A stretch of DNA of 36,754 nucleotides from Chitinispirillaceae bacterium (GTDB taxonomy: Bacteria; Fibrobacterota; Chitinivibrionia; Chitinivibrionales; Chitinispirillaceae), in contig JAFGHA010000270.1 in assembly GCA_016930275.1 (NCBI GenBank), positions 1 to 36,754 of the forward strand, written 5' to 3'. The notes below the pieces were generated by a model. It had not been told where the DNA came from. It did no database searches and was given only the letters and a program-made list of their open reading frames with translations. This document shows positions 1 to 7,496 of the stretch, in pieces; the first letter of the stretch is position 1, and each line of letters begins with the position of its first letter. The translations under genes were made by a program, and so were the position numbers.

Positions 1-1448
1 ACTTCGGGTTCGACCATACAGCGGATTTCCCGGCCGGCCTGAATGACGAACGCTTTACTTACGCCGCGGAACGAGTCGGCGATCTCCTCGAGTTTGGTAA
101 GCCGGTTGATGTAATTGGTAAGGGTTTCCCGACGCACACCGGGCCGGGTACTTGAAATGGTATCGGCAGCCTGAATCAGCACCGGATAAACTGAAATGCA
201 GGGGACATCCTCATGATGTGCCGCGATGGCATTGCAGATAACTTCATTCTCACCGTTCTTCGACGCGAGTTCGGCTCCGAGTTCCGAGTGGGTTCCTTCC
301 GTTTCCCGGTCGATTGATTTACCGATGTCATGCAGCAGTCCCGCACGGATTGCCGTTTTGGGATCAAGCCCGAGTTCCGATGCCATGAGTCCGGCGAGAA
401 TGGCCACTTCACGGCTGTGCTGCAGTACATTCTGCCCGTAGGAGGTCCGGTATTTGAGCCGTCCGAGCATTTCCACCAGTTTCGGTTTAAGTCCGTGCAC
501 GTCGAGATCGAAGATGATCTCTTCGGCGGCTTCCTTCATCTGTTTTTCGAGTTCCTTTTCACTCTTTTTGATGAGCTCTTCGATGCGCCCCGGGTGAATC
601 CGGCCGTCGGTAATGAGTTTTTCGAGTGCCAGACGGGCGATTTCCCGCTTGATCGGATCAAAGCCGGAAAGAATGACCGCTTCGGGCGTATCGTCCACTA
701 TAACGTCAATACCGGTGGCTTCTTCGAATGACCGGATATTGCGGCCTTCACGTCCGATAATACGGCCTTTCATCTCATCGTTCGGCAGATGCACCACCGA
801 TACGGTTGATTCCACGGTGGTGTCGGCGGCACAGCGCTGAATCGCCTGGACGATAATTTCCTTGCTTTCCCGGTCAGCCTCGTTCTTTGCCGCGTCCTTG
901 AGTTCCTTGATCATCTGGGCGCACTCGTACCGCACCTGACTTTCAAGATTTTCCATCAGGAGTTTTTTCGCATCATCCTGAGTCATGTGCGATATTTTTT
1001 CGAGTTTTTCATTCTGCTGTGAAATAAGACGTGAAAGCTCGTTATCCTTGGTACGCAGGGTTTTCTCTTTTGAGTTGAGAAAACTCTCCCGGGCGTTGAA
1101 TTCGGTCTCACGTTTCGCAATCAGTTCTTCCCGCCGTTTAAGATCGAGATCCTGTTCCTTGACCCGCTGCTGTTCCTGACGGATCGCTTCGCGGGTCCGG
1201 TTCGCTTCACGTTCAAATTCAGATTTAGCTTTGAACCATTCATCCTTCGCTTCAAGAATAGCGGTCTTCTTCTGCAGCTCCGCCTCCTGCCGCGCCTCTT
1301 TGAGGAGCATATCGGCATCTTTTCTGATTTCTTCTTCCCGGCGTTCACGATATTTTTTATCGAGTGTCGAACGGCCGGCAAGTCCGGCGATCAGGCCAAG
1401 AATTAATGCAAATACTCCTATAATAACGGGAATGAGTTGTGCACTCAT
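1..1448 (-). CDS. rny: Ribonuclease Y (partial, C-terminus off the window)
   Basis: Membrane-anchored endoribonuclease that initiates mRNA decay. From the ATG at 1448 the protein has an N-terminal membrane segment (about residues 4-24, [18 protein letters not shown]), a long charged coiled coil (about 30-200), a KH RNA-binding domain containing [12 protein letters not shown], and an HD domain with the metal-binding pair in LLHDIGKS (His373/Asp374). The visible 482 codons end in CMVEPEV, so only about the last 30-40 residues of a usual ~520-residue RNase Y are missing beyond position 1. The start is fixed by a strong Shine-Dalgarno (AAGGAGG) a few bases upstream. It is the distal gene of the zapB-like/zapA/rny set, a neighbourhood seen in other bacteria. 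The order suggests co-transcription with a 176-bp spacer after zapA. Confidence 0.97.
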   Translation of the reverse strand, partial: MSAQLIPVIIGVFALILGLIAGLAGRSTLDKKYRERREEEIRKDADMLLKEARQEAELQKKTAILEAKDEWFKAKSEFEREANRTREAIRQEQQRVKEQDLDLKRREELIAKRETEFNARESFLNSKEKTLRTKDNELSRLISQQNEKLEKISHMTQDDAKKLLMENLESQVRYECAQMIKELKDAAKNEADRESKEIIVQAIQRCAADTTVESTVSVVHLPNDEMKGRIIGREGRNIRSFEEATGIDVIVDDTPEAVILSGFDPIKREIARLALEKLITDGRIHPGRIEELIKKSEKELEKQMKEAAEEIIFDLDVHGLKPKLVEMLGRLKYRTSYGQNVLQHSREVAILAGLMASELGLDPKTAIRAGLLHDIGKSIDRETEGTHSELGAELASKNGENEVICNAIAAHHEDVPCISVYPVLIQAADTISSTRPGVRRETLTNYINRLTKLEEIADSFRGVSKAFVIQAGREIRCMVEPE

Positions 1449-1488
1449 TTCAACCTCCTTAATATTACAGATATTGTTGTATACATAA

Positions 1489-1515
1489 CGGCAGTGCAGT
1501 GTGACTGTACTGCCG
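1489..1515. other. Stem-loop in the zapA-rny spacer
   Basis: A near-perfect inverted repeat has 12-bp arms (1489-1500 and 1504-1515), a 3-base loop and one G-T type mismatch. It lies 26 bp upstream of the rny Shine-Dalgarno. The T-rich run follows on the plus strand, whereas the genes run on the minus strand, so it is not a clear terminator for zapA. It may be an RNA processing or stability element that sets rny expression relative to zapA. A shorter dyad (AACGGT-ATT-ACCGTT, about 1553-1567) lies just upstream in the same spacer. Confidence 0.4.
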
Positions 1516-1624
1516 GTTTTTACGATTTCTGGATCGGAATAGTAATTCGGAAAACGGTATTACCGTTCAATAACACTCTCAACCCGGATGAGAATGATAA
1601 GGGAGGAAGGAGGGTACCGGTAAA

Positions 1625-1927
1625 TCAGCGTTTCAGCGCGTCGTTTATCTGTTTTGTCAGGTGCTCAATTCTTTTATTCAGTTCGCTGATCGTCTGTTCC
1701 TGCTGATTACATTTCTGTCTGGTTTCGAATAGTTCACCCGTAATGTTGAGGGCGGACAAGACGGCGATTTTCATGTTGTCGCGAAACGATGAACTTTGAT
1801 GAATATCGGTCATTTTCGAATTTACGTACCCGGCGATCTCTTTGGTTGTAGTGGTGTCGGCATCACTTTTAATTGAATATTCCGATCCGAAGATAACGAC
1901 ACGAACACTTTCAATCGTAGAGCTCAT
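1625..1927 (-). CDS. zapA: Cell division protein ZapA
   Basis: Small FtsZ-associated protein that bundles protofilaments at the Z-ring. The 100-residue product has the ZapA layout: an N-terminal alpha/beta head (VRVVIFGSEYSIKSDAD, then the helix around KEIAGYVNSKM) followed by a C-terminal coiled coil with the NMKIAVLSALNITGELFE segment and a terminal heptad helix. An in-frame start seven codons upstream (1948) is possible. I prefer the ATG at 1927 because GGGAG sits 7-10 bases upstream and ZapA proteins normally begin just before this beta strand. It follows the zapB-like gene by 33 bp and precedes rny, consistent with a division/RNA-decay operon. Length is normal for the family. Confidence 0.9.
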   Translation of the reverse strand: MSSTIESVRVVIFGSEYSIKSDADTTTTKEIAGYVNSKMTDIHQSSSFRDNMKIAVLSALNITGELFETRQKCNQQEQTISELNKRIEHLTKQINDALKR

Positions 1928-1960
1928 ACTTCTCCCGTCATCCTGCAATCCAGGATCGGA

Positions 1961-2224
1961 TCAATTTACCGATTCCAACCGGACCAGTATATTCTGGATC
2001 CGTTCAGTCACGGATTCCAATTTGGTTCTGTTGTCAGCCGTATCGTTTTTAAGGCTATCCAGTTCCGTTTTCAGCTGGTTGTTTTCTGTTTCAATTGCTG
2101 AAATTTTACTGCTTCTGGTACTGAGTTCCTGCTTGAGGCTGTCATTTTCCTTCCTGACGGATTCGAGCATGGAAATCAGTGATTTAACTTTATTTTCCAA
2201 ATCATCAAGAACCTTGATGTCCAA
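1961..2224 (-). CDS. ZapB-like coiled-coil cell division protein
   Basis: An 87-residue, almost wholly helical, highly charged protein with continuous heptads (IKVLDDLENKVKSLISMLE onward) and no other domain. This composition and its place directly upstream of zapA match ZapB-type or similar Z-ring-associated coiled-coil proteins. Sequence conservation in that family is too low for the call to rest on more than composition and context. The start is TTG at 2224, chosen because GGGAG lies 8 bases upstream and no better ATG exists in frame. It heads the zapB-like/zapA/rny run. The spacer upstream (2225-2475) carries no recognised gene and presumably holds the operon promoter. Confidence 0.7.
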   Translation of the reverse strand: MDIKVLDDLENKVKSLISMLESVRKENDSLKQELSTRSSKISAIETENNQLKTELDSLKNDTADNRTKLESVTERIQNILVRLESVN

Positions 2225-2475
2225 AATTAAACTCCCTTCAGATTTATATTAAACCTTACGGCCGCTTAAAAACGGACCGGTAAGAGGTGCTTCAGAATGG
2301 AAGCGGTTTAAACGCCTTTTCAGGCAACTGGAAGTATAAACGCTTAATTAAATATATACCATTTACTTCCCGAACACCAGTAGGTTGATGGGGGAATGTA
2401 ATCGTAACATAATAAGGCGCGAAGTGTCAACATCGGAAGTCTGATGAAACGACTCATCGGGAACTTGCAGGCCTA

Positions 2476-2898
2476 TTATTCGAAGGTACCGCACATGTAG
2501 CCGGAACCGGCAATATTTCCTTTTATCTCCCGGACCAGTTTTCCGTAGGTCACTTGAGCGGGTGAAATGGCAAGGGTGTTATCCAGTGCAAATATTCTGA
2601 ACAGATAATGGTGTTCGCTGAAAAGGGGACATGGGGGCAGATAGTCGAATCCGCCACCGAAACGTCTCCCGGATTATATGGTCGTTTCGGATGGAGGTGA
2701 TTCGGAGAATCCTTCGGGAAGCGAAGATCGGTTCCGGGGAATAGTTTTCGCCGTTGCTGGTGAATACTGATGGGATTGGGGCATCTGGTGAAAAACAGTT
2801 ACTCTATTGTGGATAAATGGTTCCCGAACGGTGAAATCAGTGGCATGACAGTGAAACAACAACGGAAACACTAAACACATTTTACGGATCGGCGTCAC
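2476..2898 (-). pseudogene. Decayed secreted PEBP (YbhB/YbcL, Raf-kinase-inhibitor-like) protein
   Basis: Three out-of-frame pieces of one phosphatidylethanolamine-binding-like protein are visible. The first begins at a GTG (2898) that overlaps the preceding gene's TGA and encodes a signal-peptide-like start (MTPIRKMCLVFPLLFHCHA) and the first strand (FTVREPFIHN). The second, in another frame around 2725-2780, reads IPSVFTSNGENYSPEP, which matches the family's IPxxYTxxGxNxSPxL signature. The third (2476 to about 2665) contains DYLPPCPLFSEHHYLFRIF then ALDNTL and ends GTFE before TAA, matching the conserved GGPCPP..HRY.F..ALD block and C-terminus. The central part, including the D-P-D-A-P ligand loop, is missing. 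The domain match is by recognition; the broken reading frame is read directly from the sequence. Confidence 0.75.
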
Positions 2899-3420
2899 GA
2901 TGCCTCTCCATTATCGGTTACTTTAACGGAGGTGAGGAGCAGGTTCATCAAAAATTCAGTCAAATCATCAAGCTGCAGACCGAAATGGTCGGTGATGTTT
3001 TCACCGGTATCGGCAGTAGCCTGAAAAAACGGTTGCCATGAATACGAGTAACATGGTTCCCTGCATAGGGTGCAGGTCGCACCGGATACTGCCGTCCCGT
3101 TTCCATTTAGCGACCACCGTCGGGATACTGTCGAACAGCAGTTGATCAAATTTGAGCCACTCTAAAAGTCTGGGGCCGTCGGTGGTTTTCCGCTAGACGT
3201 GTCCTGCACGTCGCATCAGGTTAAAAGTCACCGGATGTTCTCGTGAAGAATGGCAGTATCCCGCAACCCAGACCGAAGCTTTTCAAAACATGGTGGTAAG
3301 AGCCGTAACGGCAATGATTATTTATCCGAAAATGGCAGGTTTTATCAGAATCGGAAAAAACGACCGGGCGAAGGTGGTGAATGCCAATCATGGGGAGCGG
3401 GGGTTGATTACTTCAGGTTG
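2895..3420 (-). pseudogene. Decayed TetR-family-like regulator (C-terminal part)
   Basis: Minus-strand translation gives a helical, TetR C-terminal-like stretch (HPVTFNLMRRAGHV, then RLLEWLKFDQLLFDSIPTVV and DLHPMQGTMLLVFMATVFSG). It is interrupted by an in-frame TAG near 3195 and shifts frame near 3010, then continues as TADTGENITDHFGLQLDDLT to the TGA at 2895. The pattern of a large hydrophobic ligand pocket ending in a helix with LTEFLMNLLL is typical of TetR/AcrR effector domains. I could not find the N-terminal helix-turn-helix, so this is the decayed remainder. Its stop overlaps the GTG of the PEBP remnant by four bases, indicating a former operon. Upstream limit is approximate. Confidence 0.45.
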
Positions 3421-3823
3421 GCCGGTACCGGGATAAAACGGTAATTGTTTTTCCGGTATTTACTCATAAAAATCCTGCGTCAATTGTATCCATACAGGAA
3501 AAGAACGGATGCAAAACGGTTCGGCAACCGGTAAACAGTACTCAAACCCGATCCGGCACGAGGGTGGGGGAGCAACCGATGAACCGAAAAAAAACCTAAA
3601 AATAACCAGATTTTCATATAATAATAGTTGCATTCATGGTATACTAGCAGCACCAGAGACGGTGAAAGCCGGATACTCTTTGACAGGTAATTATCATCCG
3701 AACGGAATATACGGGGGATCACCCGGGTACAATTCCTGCAACAACGTATCAATCAACTATACTTTCGGCATATACGGTAATTACAAGAGAGAAAGTGCGA
3801 ACTTAGTAAAGAGGGTACCAGAC
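3421..3823. other. Intergenic region upstream of the 7-TM kinase
   Basis: No convincing gene. The kinase reading frame happens to stay open leftwards to 3509, but the resulting ~105 residues are low-complexity and unlike any domain. An extended -10 motif (TGG then TATACT, 3637-3645) is the best candidate promoter for the kinase, giving a leader of about 170 bases. A TTGACA (3680-3685) has no well-spaced -10. Confidence 0.4.
3637..3645 (+). promoter_or_regulatory. Candidate extended -10 promoter for the 7-TM histidine kinase
   Basis: TG-N-TATACT reads on the plus strand about 180 bases before the chosen kinase start. No good -35 hexamer precedes it at 17 bp, which is tolerated for extended -10 promoters. 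Support is the motif alone. Confidence 0.3.
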
Positions 3824-5557
3824 ATGCTGGATTTTCCGTTAAAACTCATCTGCGCACTGCTCATGTCGATGAGTGTCGTGTTTATCGTCATCGAGTTGCG
3901 TGCACGGTTCGAAAAAAGTTTTCTGATATTCGGTATCACGAATATATTGCTTTCAGTGTTCTGTGCCATAGATATCTGGATACAGCCCGATACGCAGATT
4001 ATTTACTGGACACAAATCCAGCATATTATCGCTGTGTTTTTTCCGGCATTTCTCACCTGGTATATACTTCTCCTGCTCCGGCGTGAACGTGTCAATCAGA
4101 TCAGGTTTCTTTTTTTTATCGGATTGTGTTTTTCGCTACTCTTTTTTACCGATCTGATGTTTAAACCTTCCGAAACGGAGATCGTCGGTACTCATTTCTA
4201 CAACTTTACATTTGTTCCTTACATGTTGTTCACGATGATTGCGATACCGGTTTTTCTTATCCGTAATATATCACGGAGCAATATAACAGAGAGAAAAGTT
4301 CTTTTGTATCATCTTGCCGGTATTATCTGCCTTTCTGTTGGCGGTGTTTTTGATATGATAAGTGTAATGATCGGTCGCAGAGTAGTGCCTGAGGTGGCCA
4401 GTTTTTCCACGTTGGGTTTACTTGCGTTCGGAATCGTTGTTACTTATGTTTTCACCGATCGGTTAACAGTCATCATTCGGGATCGTGAAACCACCTTCGC
4501 GAAGCTGCAGGCGGCCTACAGGGAGATGGAGGAGGTACAGTCTCTGAAGGAACTGGGCCAATCAACCGCCATCATCAACCATGAGATCAAGAATTATGCG
4601 TACATCATAAGCGGTTATGCTCAGTATCTCAAAGAACATCTGGATCTGAATGAAAAAAACGGAAAAATGGTGTCGACCATAATCGAAACCGCAACGAAAA
4701 TGGCGGATTTCAGTAAGGAGATCCTCAATTTCTCGAAAGCGAAGATCGTGAGCGACAAACGACCGCTTGCCATTTTCCCGTTGATTGAACAGTGCCTGTT
4801 TACGCATTTTACGGATCGGCGGGAGGACGTTGTCCTGCAGAATGTCGATCCCGCCCTCTCCATCCATGGTGACTGGAACAAACTCGAACACGTTTTTGTC
4901 AATTTGATCAAAAACGCCTTTGAAGCGGAAGCGACCACTGTTTCTATAAAGGCGCTGCGTCGCGATACGGTACTGCTGCTGGTTATCGAAGATAACGGAG
5001 ACGGATGCACGGACGAACAGCTGGGGATGATCTTCAAATCATTCTACACCACCAAAAAGAGGCAGGGGGGGACCGGGTTGGGAATGTGCATCGTCCGTTC
5101 CATTATTGAAAGTCATGGCGGGTGCATCAGTGCCTATTCTAAAAATGTTCTCGACAACGGATCACACGGACTTATCCTGAATATTTCCTTTCCGATCTAT
5201 TCCGAAGCCAGGAAACCTTTGCAGGAAAAATCCGACATGAGAGATCCGATTATCCTGATCAAGGAAGGTGTTGAAAATCTTGCCCATATTATCCGTGTAT
5301 TCCAGAATGTAATGGTTACTCCCTACATCGTTCAACGGGTCGAAGAAATTGACGGGAAAAAATTACCGGGACCAAATCCGGCGATCTACGCATCCATGGA
5401 AAGTATCGAAGTGTTGAAGAAGAGATGTGCGGAACAGAAGAATGTCCATGCATTGGTCAACGGGGTCAGGGATGCGGTGTTTGTTGCCCATGAAATGAAA
5501 AAAGAAACCATACGAACATTTTCGGAGAACTATGTTCTGGAGCATCTCTCTGAATAA
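3824..5557 (+). CDS. Seven-TM sensor histidine kinase with divergent C-terminal domain
   Basis: Inner-membrane sensor kinase of 577 residues from the ATG at 3824 (GAGGG 9 bases upstream). Seven hydrophobic helices fill about residues 4-215, followed by a linker helix and a HisKA-type dimerisation helix with the phospho-acceptor His253 in IINHEIKNYAYIISGY. The ATPase domain has the N-box NLIKNAFEA, the G1-like EDNGDGC, the F-box-like FKSFYTTK and the G2 GGTGLGM. After the ATPase (residue ~460 on) comes a ~110-residue tail with alternating predicted strands and helices (DPIILIKEG, YIVQRVEEID, VHALVNGVRDAVFVA) that could be a degenerate receiver lacking the usual acidic pocket and phospho-Asp. 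No response regulator is adjacent. The gene converges on the UbiA gene with only 16 bp between. The family call is secure; the tail assignment is inference. Confidence 0.9.
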   Translation: MLDFPLKLICALLMSMSVVFIVIELRARFEKSFLIFGITNILLSVFCAIDIWIQPDTQIIYWTQIQHIIAVFFPAFLTWYILLLLRRERVNQIRFLFFIGLCFSLLFFTDLMFKPSETEIVGTHFYNFTFVPYMLFTMIAIPVFLIRNISRSNITERKVLLYHLAGIICLSVGGVFDMISVMIGRRVVPEVASFSTLGLLAFGIVVTYVFTDRLTVIIRDRETTFAKLQAAYREMEEVQSLKELGQSTAIINHEIKNYAYIISGYAQYLKEHLDLNEKNGKMVSTIIETATKMADFSKEILNFSKAKIVSDKRPLAIFPLIEQCLFTHFTDRREDVVLQNVDPALSIHGDWNKLEHVFVNLIKNAFEAEATTVSIKALRRDTVLLLVIEDNGDGCTDEQLGMIFKSFYTTKKRQGGTGLGMCIVRSIIESHGGCISAYSKNVLDNGSHGLILNISFPIYSEARKPLQEKSDMRDPIILIKEGVENLAHIIRVFQNVMVTPYIVQRVEEIDGKKLPGPNPAIYASMESIEVLKKRCAEQKNVHALVNGVRDAVFVAHEMKKETIRTFSENYVLEHLSE

Positions 5558-5573
5558 TTTCCGTATAGCGACA

Positions 5574-6509
5574 TTATACAAGCGTTAATGTAATCAATCC
5601 TACTCCACAAACAATTGCTTGCGTATCGATCAACAATTCAGCTAAGTTTCTGGGTATCCGTAATTCCTTTATATATATGGGGAGAGATACAAATGCAGTC
5701 CATGTCATGGTAACGACGAATAGAATAGAGGCTGGACGACTGATTATTCTTGCCGTAAAAGCCGTACCTACTGCAATACTGACAAATAATCCCAAACCAA
5801 ACAGATACTGACCGGTACGTTTCTTACCGAGTTTTGTAGCAACGGTTGTAACTCCCACATGGCGATCACCGGCTATGTCCCGAACGTCACACGTAGTCGT
5901 GTTGATCAATGTCGTTATACTGAAGGCCAGAACGATAACTATCAGATCAGCATTCACGGGGATCACTGAAGCGGGTTGGCTTGCAGCAATAGCAAATGGG
6001 GTGATACTCCAGAGAATACTGACAGAAAGATTCTTCACGAAAAAAATATCTTTCATCCTGATGAAATGTATCGAACCGAGTCTCCAATGGGGGATCAATC
6101 TAAGAGAATAAAACATACCTGCGACAATAAGTACAATATGCCAGAATGATAATCTTCCGGTTGCCGATAGCACAAGTATAGAAATGGACAACACTAATAT
6201 TGGGATGAGAATAAGTCTGGATTGTTCCTGAAAGAAATGTCGTTGCTCAGGACAGTTGAAACCATCCTCACAGTCAGTGAATCTGTTGAAAAGGTAGACT
6301 CCGAAGGTGATGAAAACATAACCAGCTATAAGAAATGGATCAGGTGCAGTTTTGAAGAACAGTAACGCTCCCGCCATCTGCAGACCCGCAGCGATGGCGA
6401 CTAATGCAATTGGGCTGAGCATTTTAAAAGTAGTCTTCAAAGTACCGCTCTTTCGTCTGATATTGACTGCAATCGAATTCATGCGGATTATCACTGACGC
6501 CATGAACAT
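5574..6509 (-). CDS. UbiA-family prenyltransferase
   Basis: Integral membrane protein of 311 residues with about eight to nine hydrophobic helices. It carries both Asp-rich motifs of the UbiA superfamily: NRFTDCED at residues 75-82 (first prenyl-diphosphate/Mg site) and DVRDIAGDRHVGV in the second half (second site, followed by TTVATKLGKKRT). Such enzymes attach a polyprenyl or phytyl-type chain to an aromatic or other acceptor, for quinones, hemes, chlorophyll-type pigments or archaeal-type lipids. The acceptor cannot be told from the sequence, and no quinone or heme genes are nearby. The start is uncertain: ATG at 6509, 6503 and 6482 are all in frame and none has a good Shine-Dalgarno. By eye the gene is richer in A+T than the genes to its right. 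Confidence 0.85.
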   Translation of the reverse strand: MFMASVIIRMNSIAVNIRRKSGTLKTTFKMLSPIALVAIAAGLQMAGALLFFKTAPDPFLIAGYVFITFGVYLFNRFTDCEDGFNCPEQRHFFQEQSRLILIPILVLSISILVLSATGRLSFWHIVLIVAGMFYSLRLIPHWRLGSIHFIRMKDIFFVKNLSVSILWSITPFAIAASQPASVIPVNADLIVIVLAFSITTLINTTTCDVRDIAGDRHVGVTTVATKLGKKRTGQYLFGLGLFVSIAVGTAFTARIISRPASILFVVTMTWTAFVSLPIYIKELRIPRNLAELLIDTQAIVCGVGLITLTLV

Positions 6510-6871
6510 GGTATACAGAATCCGTATCCGGGATTACGCCTTAAAAAACAGTTCCGAACAGGTGCTTCGTGGGTATGATAGTATCTATTCCAGAGGCGCA
6601 TTGAAACCCGGTATACTGCCGTTTAATAAACCCTGCATGTCTCCCCGTCTGCAGAGTTCCGTTACGCATCTAATCAACTGATCGTCTGACTCTTACTCCG
6701 GTTTCCCGGTTGCCTGTTTCCGCTCTTTAAAGAACGGAAAGGAAAATGAATCTCTATTCCGTACTCGATACAATTGAAGCTGATTGATATGCCCCGGATA
6801 TAATGGTCGTCATTTCATGTGTAGACATGATAATCAACGGCCGGTGCACCGGAAAGAAGTGATGTAGTGAG

Positions 6872-7051
6872 ATGAACGGTAGAATTGCGCGCTATGCCGG
6901 TTGGATACTTCGTTCTACCGATGCGGAATTGACGATCCATGTCGATTCCGGTAGGGTGTACCAAGAAAATATTCTATTGAACGGACAGATGATAGTTTTT
7001 TTTAATGGAATTGTGCATTCTGTTTGTCGGGCTGGTAATGTGTCGAAATAG
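6872..7051 (+). CDS. Possible small ORF of 59 codons, unknown
   Basis: ATG at 6872 to TAG at 7049-7051. The product would begin MNGRIARYAGWILRS and contains a beta-rich middle (ELTIHVDSGRVYQENI). The codon pattern and the alternation of hydrophobic residues look protein-like, and a weak AGTGAG lies just upstream. I recognise no family. It could equally be a remnant of a longer secreted protein or a chance frame. Confidence 0.2.
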   Translation: MNGRIARYAGWILRSTDAELTIHVDSGRVYQENILLNGQMIVFFNGIVHSVCRAGNVSK

Positions 7052-7182
7052 TGCTGTTTTTGATGAATCGGTATGGTGATGTAACCGTATTTATACCTTG
7101 ATCTGTTGTTCCGGAAATTTCTTGTCCGCCGGAAGAGCTGGATTTTCCGGAGTGAAACGGTGAGCACTTTCCTGTGTTCTTT

Positions 7183-7257
7183 CGCCTCACCCCCCGGCCC
7201 CCTCTCCACTCGTGTGGAGAGGGGGAGTTGAGAAATCGAAATGTACGGGGTGAGGCG
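7183..7257. repeat. Nested palindromic repeat element (MITE/REP-like)
   Basis: The outer arms CGCCTCACCCC (7183-7193) and GGGGTGAGGCG (7247-7257) are exact reverse complements. Inside them a second perfect 12-bp hairpin (7198-7209 with 7214-7225, loop TCGT) gives a cruciform-like element of 75 bp. Wording of this type (CTCACCCCC..GGCCCCCTCTCC) recurs as an intergenic repeat in many unrelated bacterial genomes. Here only one copy is present in the window. Confidence 0.75.
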
Positions 7258-7375
7258 ACCATGACGTGCAGCTCTTCCAGTGTCTGGAAGCTCAACTCAG
7301 GTCTGATAAAAACTTGAAGCCAAAAATCCGGACTGTTTTCCCGTGGAAAACGGAATGTTGCTGAATTTACCCAAA

Positions 7376-7403
7376 TTAACCGACATACGATGTATACTAT
7401 AAT
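7376..7403 (+). promoter_or_regulatory. Candidate sigma-70 promoter for paralogue A
   Basis: A perfect -10 hexamer TATAAT lies at 7398-7403, with TTAACC (4 of 6 matches to TTGACA) at 7376-7381 and a 16-bp spacer. The predicted start lies about 85 bases before the gene at 7497. This contrasts with paralogue B, which has a sigma-54-type site. Confidence 0.45.
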
Positions 7404-7496
7404 TATGTACACCATTCGTTTCCCCGGTGAAATGAGCTGGGGTTCCTTTGTTACCGACTATGCCGGGTATTCCGCTTAACGCTCTGGAGGCTTACC

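Larger units (their letters stand above)
6510..7496. other. Long gene-poor stretch between ubiA-like gene and paralogue A
   Basis: Nothing here is a convincing gene except possibly a 59-codon frame at 6872-7051. The stretch contains the nested palindromic element at 7183-7257 and a candidate promoter for paralogue A at 7376-7403. The open frames on the minus strand across 6892-7415 run through the palindrome and look like chance. Confidence 0.6.

Noticed and set aside
1449..1624. Possible 6S RNA next to zapA
   Set aside because: 6S RNA is encoded beside zapA in some proteobacteria, but this spacer is only 176 bp and lacks a long stem with a central bubble; only short hairpins are present.
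3509..3823. N-terminal extension of the 7-TM kinase
   Set aside because: The frame is open but the residues are low-complexity and the membrane domain begins at the ATG at 3824 with a better ribosome site.
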